From positions 1 to 35,641 of the forward strand of contig CALVAN010000020.1 in assembly GCA_944325555.1 (NCBI GenBank): 35,641 bases of DNA. The letters are read 5' to 3'. Shown piece by piece: positions 15,829 through 23,622 of this stretch; within the stretch, counting starts at the first letter, position 1; each line of letters starts with the position of its first letter. Position numbers and translations under genes: made by a program. The notes under the pieces were generated by a model. It did no database searches and was not told where the DNA came from. It saw only the letters and a program-made list of their open reading frames with translations. This stretch comes from Candidatus Gastranaerophilales bacterium. Its GTDB lineage: Bacteria > Cyanobacteriota > Vampirovibrionia > Gastranaerophilales > Gastranaerophilaceae.

Positions 15829-15954
15829 GGCTGGCAAATCTAAGATTTGAGACGCCGCCATTATTAAGTTACGTTGTCGAAAACTGAACGTTTCCGCCAA
15901 CTTCACTCCGGCTTACGCTGCGGCTGGCAAATCTAAGATTTGAGACGCCGCCAT
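15829..15954. repeat. Duplicated hairpin block upstream of ssrA
   Basis: GGCTGGCAAATCTAAGATTT plus GAGACGCCGCCAT occurs at about 15829-15862 and again at 15921-15954. It contains the perfect palindrome CAAATCT-A-AGATTTG. The stretch 15789-16264 has no gene and consists of this repeat, the second 52-bp block, a GTAG hairpin and a TCATCCTGAG repeat. Confidence 0.7.
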
Positions 15955-16024
15955 CGAACGGTTACGGCTCTTTGTCGTCCGACTTTTCGGACTCCGCCGA
16001 GCCTTCACACACGGCTTACGCTTT

Positions 16025-16076
16025 CAAAACGTCCCCACGTTTGAAGAGAGATTTTGAAAGCTTTTTTGTTTTGTGC
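16025..16076. repeat. 52-bp duplicated block, copy 2
   Basis: Exact copy of 15777-15828, 248 bases away, carrying a 12-nt false start of tmRNA. If the block holds promoter elements, this copy would transcribe toward ssrA as well. Confidence 0.85.
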
Positions 16077-16102
16077 AACATTTCGCTATTATTTAGAATA
16101 TT

Positions 16103-16126
16103 GTTGGGCAAGTATGCCCAACCTAC
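16103..16126 (-). repeat. GTAG-headed REP-like hairpin 4
   Basis: Read on the minus strand: GTAG followed by stem GTTGGGCA / TGCCCAAC, loop TACT. It is nearly the same as the hairpin at 8327 in inverted orientation. Confidence 0.65.
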
Positions 16127-16158
16127 AATCTTCCTGTTTTCAGCCGGAAATAACAATA

Positions 16159-16186
16159 CGTCATCCTGAGCGTCAGCGAAGGATCT
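16159..16186. repeat. TCATCCTGAGCG-type dispersed repeat
   Basis: The block CGTCATCCTGAGCG, then AGCGAAGGATCT, matches a widely seen intergenic repeat in many bacterial genomes. It is an imperfect palindrome (TCATCCT / AGGATC). Single copy in this window. Confidence 0.5.
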
Positions 16187-16264
16187 GTTAACAAAACAAA
16201 GCTTTCAAAACGTTTCTATATTCATATTTCAAAGTACTGTGTATTTAGTATTATAGCACAGTTT

Positions 16265-16825
16265 TTAAGAAATTCTATCCTTCAGTACAAAAGTATGTAT
16301 ATGGTTAGCCAATTCTTTTTTGAATCTTTCCACCTCGGGGGTGTGCACAACATCGTAAGCAAAATAGCTTTTTATAGGCGTCATTGCACAGTATTGATGC
16401 AGCTTATGCAGTGCAATAATAATATCCTCGGGGCTTGCACCGTTAAAGAATCCGTTTATGTCATCAAACGCCTCAAACGGCGAATTGCAGGTGAAAGAAA
16501 ACATGTAGCGCTTACCTTGCATCAAACCGCCTTTGCCGTAATCCCGTGAACCTTCGTAAAATATGCCGTAGCGAAAAACTTCGTCGATATATTTTTTAAA
16601 AATCCACGGGACAGAAAACCAGTTCATAGGCGTCTGGTATATAATGACATCCGCCCATTTGTATTTTTCGATTTCTTCGTCAATATTAAAACCGTTTTCT
16701 ATAATGGTGGTTCTGATTTCATTTTCTGGCTGAATAATTGAAACAATCTCTTCAAAAAGTGTTCTGTTTAACCTGCCCTCGGAAAACGGGTAGTATCTAT
16801 GTCCGTTTATCACTAAAAAGTTCAT
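16265..16825 (-). CDS. mdaB: NAD(P)H quinone reductase, MdaB-like
   Basis: A flavodoxin-fold oxidoreductase of 186 aa, typical of MdaB/NQO2-type enzymes that use FAD to reduce quinones by two electrons and so limit oxidative stress. The N-terminal strand and loop (MNFLVINGHRYYPFSEGRLN) binds the flavin phosphate. The diagnostic YQTPMNWFSVPWIFKKYIDE (near residue 64) and the GKGGLMQGKRYMFSFTCNSP segment (near 98) match the family closely. The ATG at 16825 is the only sensible start. It stands between the ssrA region and the polysaccharide locus and does not appear to be co-transcribed with either with certainty; the epimerase gene ends about 49 bases upstream on the same strand. Confidence 0.88.
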   Translation of the reverse strand: MNFLVINGHRYYPFSEGRLNRTLFEEIVSIIQPENEIRTTIIENGFNIDEEIEKYKWADVIIYQTPMNWFSVPWIFKKYIDEVFRYGIFYEGSRDYGKGGLMQGKRYMFSFTCNSPFEAFDDINGFFNGASPEDIIIALHKLHQYCAMTPIKSYFAYDVVHTPEVERFKKELANHIHTFVLKDRIS

Positions 16826-16874
16826 ATTGATAAAATATAATAGAAAGTAAATTAATAAATCCTACACATATCCG

Positions 16875-17846
16875 TTATACAGATTGATTATAGTCATTAC
16901 TGTTTTTCCAGTGTACAAATTTTTTAATGCCGTCGCTAAATTTCGTAGATGGTGTATAGTTTAACAACTTATGTGCTTTACTCCAGTCACATATAGTTTT
17001 GTCCACATCACCGGGCTGCATTGGCAGCCTTTCTATAATTGCTTTTTTCCCGAGTATGGTTTCAATTGTTTCAATCATACGATTCAAGGATACCGGTTCT
17101 CCCCCGCCGAGATTGATAATCTCGTAATTTGATTTGTCATAGTTCATCGCAGACATAATGCCGAAAATAATATCATCAATATATGTATAATCCCTCAAAG
17201 TTTCTCCGTTACCAAAAACAGGTATCGGCTTATCTTCTGATATTAACCTGACGAATTTATTTATTGCCAGATCAGGACGCTGTCTTGGACCGTAAACCGT
17301 AAAAAACCTCAGGCATATGGATTTTATGTCATAAAGTTTTGAATAGGTATAAATAATTTGCTCACAGGCTGACTTTGTTGCGGCGTAAACGGAAATAGGT
17401 TCCGTTACTTTTAGGTTTTCAGAGAATATTGCTTCTTTGCAATTGCCGTAAACAGAGCTTGAGGAAGCGAAAATCAATTTTTGCACCTTGTGTTTTTTCA
17501 TCATTTCAAGAATATGCACTGTCCCCTCAATATTACATTTTACATATTCCAAAGGCATTTCCAGAGAAGGTCTTACACCTGCTCTTGCTGCAATATGTAT
17601 AACAATATCAATATTGTTCTCTTTGAATATTTCTTCTAACAATTCATCGTCACAGATATCACCGCGGTATAATTTGTAATTAAGATGATTGAGTACGTTT
17701 TTTATGTTATTTTCTTTGATTTTAGGGTTGTAATAATCATTAAAATTGTCAATGACAACTATTTTATTATCGTCAGTTAATTTTTCTGCTAAGCTTGAGC
17801 CGATAAAACCGGCACCGCCTGTAATTAAAATATTTTTCATACACAT
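16875..17846 (-). CDS. NAD-dependent sugar-nucleotide epimerase (UDP-glucuronate/UDP-glucose 4-epimerase type)
   Basis: An extended short-chain dehydrogenase. The Rossmann motif GGAGFIGSSLAEKL opens the protein. The catalytic triad appears as SSSVYG (Ser) and YAATKSACE (YxxxK). RDYTYIDDI (near residue 220) and LPMQPGDVDKTICDWSKAHK (near 285) are hallmarks of UDP-glucuronate 4-epimerase and its relatives. It would supply an epimerised sugar for the neighbouring glycosyltransferases. Stop-start spacing to the upstream GT gene is one base (TAA-A-ATG), so they are co-transcribed. An alternative ATG at 17840 (MKNILITGG) is equally plausible and better matches family N-termini. Exact substrate is not fixed by sequence. 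Confidence 0.87.
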   Translation of the reverse strand: MCMKNILITGGAGFIGSSLAEKLTDDNKIVVIDNFNDYYNPKIKENNIKNVLNHLNYKLYRGDICDDELLEEIFKENNIDIVIHIAARAGVRPSLEMPLEYVKCNIEGTVHILEMMKKHKVQKLIFASSSSVYGNCKEAIFSENLKVTEPISVYAATKSACEQIIYTYSKLYDIKSICLRFFTVYGPRQRPDLAINKFVRLISEDKPIPVFGNGETLRDYTYIDDIIFGIMSAMNYDKSNYEIINLGGGEPVSLNRMIETIETILGKKAIIERLPMQPGDVDKTICDWSKAHKLLNYTPSTKFSDGIKKFVHWKNSNDYNQSV

Positions 17847-17847
17847 T

Positions 17848-18876
17848 TTACCTGTTTGTTAATAGAAAATTTACCCCTAAAATCGTAAGTCTTTTAACCC
17901 TTTTCCCGTTTTGTATTGCATATTCCAGAGAAAATATTTTTTGCATAAACCTTTTTAACGGTCTGTTTAATACTTTGCAAAAATATTGTGCATCTTCTTT
18001 GCTTAGTTGTGATTTAATTTCATCGAAAAACAAGACTAAATTTTCTTTAGTTTCAATATTTTTTATTTCGTTTTTAAAACACCCCGCAAAGGCTTGTTTA
18101 AGTTCTGTGTTATACTTGTCCAAGAGATTGTTTTTTTCAAAAAATTCTTTTGTGTATAAATATGCTTTTATAATATTTTGTGCTTTGTCTCCCCGCTTAG
18201 ATGTAATGGAACCTACCCTGTTAATCCTGTAGAATATAAGGTTTTCATCGACAATGCAGATTCTTTTGGCAAGAGCTGTTGTGGCATAAGTAAAAAATAC
18301 ATCCGTACAGGATTTTATATCCTGAAATACAAGCCCGTTGTCAAAGATAAAATCTTTTTTATACATCTTTGTCCATGGTGCCATAGGCAAAAAAGAAAAC
18401 TTGCACTGTTGCATATCATCTATACAAAAGACCTCTTTGTCAGGTAAAAATTTTTTATTAATTTGAGATCTTTTATCAATAACTTCTTTTGTTGTGTCAT
18501 CAAAAAGTTTGTAAGAAGTGACAACAATATCTGCATTATACAAACTTGCTTTATTATAAAGTTTTTCCAATATTGTTATATCAAAATAATCATCAGAATC
18601 CCAAAATAACAAATAATCACCGGACGCCTGTTTCATTCCGTAGTTGCGGGTGCTGCTTGCACCGCCGTTAGGCTGTGTAAAAACTTTTACTCGGGTGTCT
18701 TTGGCTGCATAATCGTTTAGTATGTCTAAACTTCTGTCTGTGGAGCTGTCGTTGATACATATCAGCTCAAAATCTTTAAAAGTTTGGTTCAAAATGGAAT
18801 CCAAACATTCATTGAGATATTTTTCGACATTATAAACAGAAAGAATTATTGATATTTTAGTATTATTGTTTTCCAT
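17848..18876 (-). CDS. Family 2 glycosyltransferase (342 aa)
   Basis: A GT-A fold inverting glycosyltransferase. The N-terminus reads KISIILSVYNVEKYLNECLD, then the nucleotide-binding INDSSTDRSLDIL (near 45) and the metal-binding DSDD in YLLFWDSDDYF (near 95). A C-terminal region of about 140 residues is helical and without recognised acceptor specificity. It likely adds one sugar in a capsule, O-antigen or other surface glycan. It is the first gene of a minus-strand pair with the epimerase. A frameshifted XRE regulator lies immediately upstream. Confidence 0.88.
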   Translation of the reverse strand: MENNNTKISIILSVYNVEKYLNECLDSILNQTFKDFELICINDSSTDRSLDILNDYAAKDTRVKVFTQPNGGASSTRNYGMKQASGDYLLFWDSDDYFDITILEKLYNKASLYNADIVVTSYKLFDDTTKEVIDKRSQINKKFLPDKEVFCIDDMQQCKFSFLPMAPWTKMYKKDFIFDNGLVFQDIKSCTDVFFTYATTALAKRICIVDENLIFYRINRVGSITSKRGDKAQNIIKAYLYTKEFFEKNNLLDKYNTELKQAFAGCFKNEIKNIETKENLVLFFDEIKSQLSKEDAQYFCKVLNRPLKRFMQKIFSLEYAIQNGKRVKRLTILGVNFLLTNR

Positions 18877-18895
18877 ATTTTTGTATTTGCTCTGA

Positions 18896-19212
18896 TTACA
18901 TATTTATCAATATCCTGTACAAGCTGCGGATTTTGTCCTCAGAAGATTGTTCCAGTATTTTGTTAATATCGGCAATAAGCTCTGTTTTGTTTTTTAGTGA
19001 GATATTGTCAAACAATACCCCCAGGTCGGTGTTGAGCACATCACAGATTTTGTATAACAAATTCAGCGAAAGCGAGTTTTTCCGCATTCTATACGGCTTA
19101 AATGTTTTGCGTCGATACCGACTTTTTCGGCAAGAAAATCCTGTGTAAGACCTCGTTTTTTTTTGATTTCTTTAATTTTTTTGCCGAGCAGAATATTTTT
19201 ATTTATATCCAT
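18896..19212 (-). pseudogene. XRE-family helix-turn-helix regulator with one frameshift
   Basis: From the ATG at 19212 the frame reads MDINKNILLGKKIKEIKKKR then GLTQDFLAEKVGIDAKHLSRIECGK, a clear Cro/CI-type HTH. It then shifts at the A-run complementary to 19077-19081. The other frame continues NSLSLNLLYKICDVLNTDLG and runs to the stop at 18896. Restoring one A gives a contiguous 105-aa protein with the complete HTH plus a short C-terminal helix. It lies divergently from the GT32-GT2 gene and upstream of the GT/epimerase pair, so it was probably a local regulator. Either a recent mutation or a sequencing error is possible. Confidence 0.8.
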
Positions 19213-19278
19213 TTTTTTATTATGACAATCTTTTGAATGTCAAAAAACAAAGTTTCATATCACTTTTTTGTTTAAAAG

Positions 19279-19307
19279 TTGACATGTGTAATCACTGATT
19301 CTATAAT
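19279..19307 (+). promoter_or_regulatory. Consensus sigma-70 promoter for the GT32-GT2 operon
   Basis: TTGACA (19279-19284), a 17-base spacer and TATAAT (19302-19307): a perfect housekeeping promoter. Transcription would start near 19314, leaving a 5' UTR of about 115 nt. Between it and the XRE gene lies an inverted repeat TGACA..TGTCA (complementary strand, about 19220-19240), a candidate operator. Confidence 0.75.
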
Positions 19308-19428
19308 CCATGTAGATTTTTTATCAAAAAGGCTACTTAATTTGTCACTTTTGTGTACAAAAAAATTTTGTTGATCTTAAAAGCAAAAATAATTAATCAC
19401 AGGGAAAATAAAGGTAAAACCAAAATAT

Positions 19429-21189
19429 ATGATACCTAAAATTATTCATTACGTGTGGGTTGGTGACAAAGAAAAACCGGAATCCGTTTTAAAATGCATT
19501 GAAAGCTGGAAAAAATACTGCCCCGATTATGAAATTATGGAATGGAATAACGAGAAGTTTGAAAAAATAAAAAACGAATATTCCCGGCAGGCATATGAAA
19601 ATAAAAAATGGGCTTTTGTTTCGGATTACATAAGACTTTATGCTCTTTACAACTACGGCGGTGTTTATCTTGATACGGATTCCGAAATTACACAAAATAT
19701 AGACAAATTTTTATCCAACGAGTTTTTTAGCGGATTTGAAGTTTATAAAAATATATTTGGAATAATGGCGTCACCAATCGGATCTGCACCAAAAAATAAA
19801 ATAGTTGAAAATATGCTTGCATATTACAAAACAAATTCGTTCATAACGAAACACGGCATGAACACAACAACAATAAACAAAAGAATGTCGCAATATCTGG
19901 AAAAAGAATACAACATTAAACATCCCTATGACGGAGAAAAGACTCTGAAATTAAAAGACGGCTGCATAATTTATCCGTACTATTACTTCTGTCAAAAGAA
20001 GGAAGCTCACGAAAATTATGCCATACATCATTATAAGGGCTCTTGGCTGGACAGATATGAAAGACAAAATCTTTTTTCCCTCGGTAAATATACCTTTACT
20101 GTTTTTAAAGAGATAAACAAAAACTCAAAATCTTTGCCAGTTTCTTCTAAAGAAAGTGTTTTGAAAACTTACAGGCTTAATTCCCAAAAATCGCTTGTTA
20201 TCATAGAAAAACATTTAAATAAAAAACAAACAAAAAATTTGCAGGAAAAATCAGCAGAAAACAATCCTTTAATCAGTATCATCATCCCTGTTTACAATGT
20301 TGAAAAATATCTGGCGGATTGTCTTATTTCAGTTATAAACCAGACATATAAAAATCTTGAAATAATTTGTGTTAATGACGGGTCTACGGACGGTTCAACA
20401 GATATTTTGAAGAAATATCAGCAAAAAGATTCACGCATTAAGGTTATTACGCAGCAGAATAAAGGACTTGCCGCAGCAAGAAACACTGCGCTGAACAATA
20501 TCAGCGGAAAATATTTTTTCTATGTCGACAGTGACGACTATATACACCCGCAAACAATAGAAATACTGTATAACTCAATACGAACAAATCCGGTTGATTT
20601 AGTAGTTTGTGATTTTGAAAAAACAACAAAAAAATATAGCGACAATGATTTTACGCATTTTATAGATTTGTTCCCTAAAACAAAAATTATAAAAAATCCT
20701 TTAGAACAATATGCGGAATTGAGAACAAAAATATCACCGAGTGTATGGACTAACTTATACAGTACGAATAAATACGGGAATATCAGATTTGTAGAGGGTT
20801 ATGTCTGGGAAGATGTTTACTATACATTGCAATGCTTTGACAGAGCAGGGAAAATAGGTTACTTGAATTTGAAGTTGTACGGGTATATGCAAAATCCTCT
20901 TTCGATATCTTTGCATACTTATTCCGCATATAAAATTGATTGCCACATAAAAAACATAATGTTGATTCACCAATATTTTGAAAACAGGGATAAACCTTCT
21001 CAACAAATAAAAGAAAAACTTATTGCCAAGTTTGTAAGAAGGCTTATGAATGATGTTGAAAATTCAGGTGATAAAGAACTTAAGATTTATTTATCACAAA
21101 AGTTAAAAGAATTGAAAAAACAAAAATTGATAAGTTTTAAATTTTTAAAACTCTCAAAATGGGTTACCTTGTGGAGCTATTTAAGATGA
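19429..21189 (+). CDS. Bifunctional GT32-GT2 glycosyltransferase (586 aa)
   Basis: Two enzymes in one chain. Residues 1-215 are a GT32 (OCH1/capsular DXD) domain: IPKIIHYVWVGDKEKPESVL at the start, then YIRLYALYNYGGVYLDTDSE with the metal-binding DTD at 82-84. A linker of about 60 residues follows. From 279 a GT2 domain begins (PLISIIIPVYNVEKYLADCL), with VNDGSTDGS near 315 and the catalytic DSDD at 367-370. Such fusions are expected to add two successive sugars. It has its own consensus promoter at 19279, and its stop overlaps the next gene by ATGA, so the pair is coupled. AAGG lies 13 bases upstream of the ATG. Confidence 0.88.
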   Translation: MIPKIIHYVWVGDKEKPESVLKCIESWKKYCPDYEIMEWNNEKFEKIKNEYSRQAYENKKWAFVSDYIRLYALYNYGGVYLDTDSEITQNIDKFLSNEFFSGFEVYKNIFGIMASPIGSAPKNKIVENMLAYYKTNSFITKHGMNTTTINKRMSQYLEKEYNIKHPYDGEKTLKLKDGCIIYPYYYFCQKKEAHENYAIHHYKGSWLDRYERQNLFSLGKYTFTVFKEINKNSKSLPVSSKESVLKTYRLNSQKSLVIIEKHLNKKQTKNLQEKSAENNPLISIIIPVYNVEKYLADCLISVINQTYKNLEIICVNDGSTDGSTDILKKYQQKDSRIKVITQQNKGLAAARNTALNNISGKYFFYVDSDDYIHPQTIEILYNSIRTNPVDLVVCDFEKTTKKYSDNDFTHFIDLFPKTKIIKNPLEQYAELRTKISPSVWTNLYSTNKYGNIRFVEGYVWEDVYYTLQCFDRAGKIGYLNLKLYGYMQNPLSISLHTYSAYKIDCHIKNIMLIHQYFENRDKPSQQIKEKLIAKFVRRLMNDVENSGDKELKIYLSQKLKELKKQKLISFKFLKLSKWVTLWSYLR

Positions 21190-22241
21190 CAGATAACAAA
21201 TATCCGCTTGTATCCGTGATTGTACCGATGCATAATGCGGAATTGTATATTAAAAAGTGTTTGGAATCAGTTATTAACCAGACATACAAAAATTTGGAAA
21301 TATTGTGTATTGATGACCGTTCTACGGATAATACAAGCCAAATAGTGCAAGAGTTTGCAAAAAAAGATTCCAGAATCATATTAAAAATTTCAGAGGGAAA
21401 ATTCATAGGCGGAACAAGAAATACAGGGCTTAAATATGCAACGGGCGAATATGTTTTGTTTATTGATTGTGATGATTGGCTTTTGGAAAACACATGCGAA
21501 GCTTCAATTGAAAAATATCATCTGTATAAGCCTGATTTAGTCGTGTATTATGCCAAAGAGTTTTTTATGGACAAAGATGAATCCGCCAAAAACAACAAAA
21601 GTATTTTTTCCATAACACTTAAAGGGCTGCAGGAAATTGACGATAAAAAAAGATTTGCTACAATTAATACCCCGTGGAACAAAATGTATAAAAAATCAAT
21701 TATTGATAAATATAATATAAGATTTATTGAAGATGCTAATCTTGAAGATGTCGGTTTTTGGTGGAAATACAATCAGGTTATAAAAACTGTGTATTATATT
21801 GATGAGTATTTGTATATGTACAGAAAACATCCGAACAATACTATAAAACAAGCAAACTATAAGGCAAGTTTGTTTAATGATTCTGTAAAAATGATGGCGG
21901 ATGTTTTAGATTTTTTACAAAACAACAATATTGCGGAAGCTTGCATGCCGTCGTATCTTTTATTCGTTAACTATAGTGTACAAGACTTGTTTAAACGTAC
22001 TTTTAATAAAGATATCAAGTATTTGAAAAATGTATCTGATTTTATAAGGAATAATGAAACACTTTCTAAGTTAAATAATAAATTTATACAAAATATGATA
22101 AAAGAGGACTTTTATAAAATTCCTGAATTTGGTCTGTACAAACCACATGAGTATATTTTTTCAATAAAAAGGGGAATTGACAGGCTGTACTTAACCGTTT
22201 TTGGAATTAAACTGAAATTTAAATGTTACAAAGTATCATAA
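21186..22241 (+). CDS. Family 2 glycosyltransferase (351 aa)
   Basis: GT-A fold: YPLVSVIVPMHNAELYIKKC at the start, IDDRSTDNTSQIVQEF near 45, GGTRNTGLKYATGEYVLFID and the metal site DCDDW near 98. The ATG at 21186 is chosen because it overlaps the preceding stop as ATGA and has GGAG nine bases upstream; an in-frame ATG at 21159 lies well inside the previous gene. The C-terminus ends GIKLKFKCYKVS, a form common in the last residues of such capsule glycosyltransferases. Its 3' end overlaps the convergent uracil-DNA glycosylase gene by 16 bases. Confidence 0.88.
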   Translation: MTDNKYPLVSVIVPMHNAELYIKKCLESVINQTYKNLEILCIDDRSTDNTSQIVQEFAKKDSRIILKISEGKFIGGTRNTGLKYATGEYVLFIDCDDWLLENTCEASIEKYHLYKPDLVVYYAKEFFMDKDESAKNNKSIFSITLKGLQEIDDKKRFATINTPWNKMYKKSIIDKYNIRFIEDANLEDVGFWWKYNQVIKTVYYIDEYLYMYRKHPNNTIKQANYKASLFNDSVKMMADVLDFLQNNNIAEACMPSYLLFVNYSVQDLFKRTFNKDIKYLKNVSDFIRNNETLSKLNNKFIQNMIKEDFYKIPEFGLYKPHEYIFSIKRGIDRLYLTVFGIKLKFKCYKVS

Positions 22242-22822
22242 ACTCTTTTAATTTCTTTAATATCCTGCCACATGAGCCATTTTGGCCCGCCTTTTTCACG
22301 TGTGTCATTGCGCAAAAGATATGAGGGGTGGAAAATTGGAATCATTTTTGCTCCGTAAGGTCCGTCAAACCACTGACCTCGCATTTTTGTTATTCCTCTG
22401 GCGTTTTCTATAAAAGATTGCACGGCTATGTTGCCGCATAGCAGAATGATTCTCGGTTTTAATGCTCCGACTTGTATGTCAAGATACTCTCTGCAGGCGG
22501 CTTTTTCCTCCGGCAGCGGGTTTCTGTTGTCAGGCGGACGGCATTTGATGGTATTGCAGATGTAAACGTCTTTTTGGCGTGACAAACCGACAGAGGCAAA
22601 AATTCTGTCCAAAAGCTGACCTGCTTTGCCTACAAAAGGTTCGCCTTTTTGATCTTCCCAGTAGCCCGGGGCTTCGCCGATAAGCATAAGTTTGTGGTTT
22701 GGAACGCCTGCTGAAAATACTGTTTTGGTACGGGTTTTGCCAAGCGGGCATTTAAAACATTCACGGCATTTTGCTTCTGTTCTATTCAGCAGTTCATTAA
22801 TTTCGTCAAGGTTTTCCGGCAT
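22226..22822 (-). CDS. Family 4 (iron-sulfur) uracil-DNA glycosylase
   Basis: Removes uracil from DNA to start base-excision repair. Four cysteines typical of the [4Fe-4S] family 4 enzymes appear: CRECFKCPLG (ligands near 18-24), CNTIKCRPPDNRNP and CREYLD. The uracil-pocket motif GEAPGYWEDQKGEPFVGKAG (near 49) and the C-terminal HPSYLLRN (motif B, near 165) are both intact. Length 198 aa is normal. The ATG at 22822 follows a GGAAGG-like site. It is convergent with the glycosyltransferase operon and overlaps it by 16 bases. Confidence 0.93.
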   Translation of the reverse strand: MPENLDEINELLNRTEAKCRECFKCPLGKTRTKTVFSAGVPNHKLMLIGEAPGYWEDQKGEPFVGKAGQLLDRIFASVGLSRQKDVYICNTIKCRPPDNRNPLPEEKAACREYLDIQVGALKPRIILLCGNIAVQSFIENARGITKMRGQWFDGPYGAKMIPIFHPSYLLRNDTREKGGPKWLMWQDIKEIKRVYDTL

Positions 22823-22900
22823 GACAAATATCCCTTCCGGTTTTTATTGTACTACATTCATCCGTATAAAGGGATATTTGCGGGTTTATTGTTAAAAATA

Positions 22901-23215
22901 TTATGCATCTACTTCTATGGAAGAAGTTGTACTAGTATCTGTTGTGACTTCGGAAGAAGATGACACATTTAAATTTAAAGAAGAAACTGACAATTGGACG
23001 GCTTCTTCGTTTTGGGATTTGTTTTCTTCTTCTCTTTTTTCTTCGGCTTTTTTCTGTGCTTCTTCTTGAATTTTGTCTATTTGATCAATCGCACTGTTGA
23101 GCATATCTGTTTGCAGCTGTTGTGTGCTTTTTTTGCCCTCCTGCAATTTTGCAATCCAGTCACTCATGCTGACGGAAGAAGATTGTTCTTCCGATATTGA
23201 ATTTAAACTAATCAT
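22901..23215 (-). CDS. Small acidic coiled-coil protein (104 aa)
   Basis: A Ser-rich N-terminus (ISLNSISEEQSSSVSMSDWI) is followed by a charged helix (KIQEEAQKKAEEKREEENKS, residues 48-67) that should form a coiled coil, and a Ser/Thr/Val-rich tail (VSSSSEVTTDTSTTSSIEVD). No signal peptide. AAAGAG lies nine bases before the ATG. It is the last of a minus-strand run of unknown proteins (22901-28778). The make-up resembles small secreted or export-associated proteins, but no family is recognised. Confidence 0.7.
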   Translation of the reverse strand: MISLNSISEEQSSSVSMSDWIAKLQEGKKSTQQLQTDMLNSAIDQIDKIQEEAQKKAEEKREEENKSQNEEAVQLSVSSLNLNVSSSSEVTTDTSTTSSIEVDA

Positions 23216-23289
23216 ACAGTTACTCTTTCTATCTTGGGAATGATTTTATTATATAATTTTTGCAAAATAATAAATCAGCTTTATAAATG

Positions 23290-23325
23290 AAAAACCGCCA
23301 TGTCTATTTTAGAAGGGCGGTTTTT
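23290..23325. terminator. Intrinsic terminator
   Basis: AAAAACCGCC / GGCGGTTTTT arms around a 16-base loop, with runs of A and T that let it work on both strands. It sits just after the stop of the minus-strand gene at 23337. Confidence 0.85.
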
Positions 23326-23336
23326 GTGTTGTTGGT

Positions 23337-23540
23337 TTAAACTCTTATATCAATCGGCGATTGCAACTGTGCTGCCGTGATCGTCGACGGATCCTGCGGC
23401 ATAACTGACATTGCTCCTTGCATTAGCTGCAATGCAATTGCGGCTTGTTGTTTTTGCATACTCATTGCTTTGCAAGCCATTTGTAAGCTTGCTGTTTGAG
23501 ATGCCATTTGAGAGTTTATTGCGCTCATAGCGTCTGACAT
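23337..23540 (-). CDS. Small Met/Gln/Ala-rich helical protein (67 aa)
   Basis: Starts MSDAMSAINSQMASQTASLQ and is almost wholly helical to residue 50, then has a short tail (SPIDIRV). The start is the ATG at 23540 because AAAGGAATAACT precedes it; longer frames have no ribosome site. The pattern of Met, Gln and Ala at helical spacing, with a short N-terminal motif, vaguely recalls the YjfB-type 'putative motility protein' family, but the resemblance is weak and is only an inference. It is followed by a strong terminator. Position between 22901 and 23623 genes suggests a shared operon-like cluster. Confidence 0.7.
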   Translation of the reverse strand: MSDAMSAINSQMASQTASLQMACKAMSMQKQQAAIALQLMQGAMSVMPQDPSTITAAQLQSPIDIRV

Positions 23541-23622
23541 AGTTATTCCTTTCAAAATGGGGTGTATATTATTAATATAACACCCCTTTTGAAAATTTCT
23601 ATTATACAAATGTTGTATTTGT

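Noticed and set aside
15640..15906. 88-aa minus-strand reading frame ending in ANNVIEGNFGRSAARMAA
   Set aside because: It reads through the 5' half of tmRNA; only the last 18 codons (the tag) are translated in practice.
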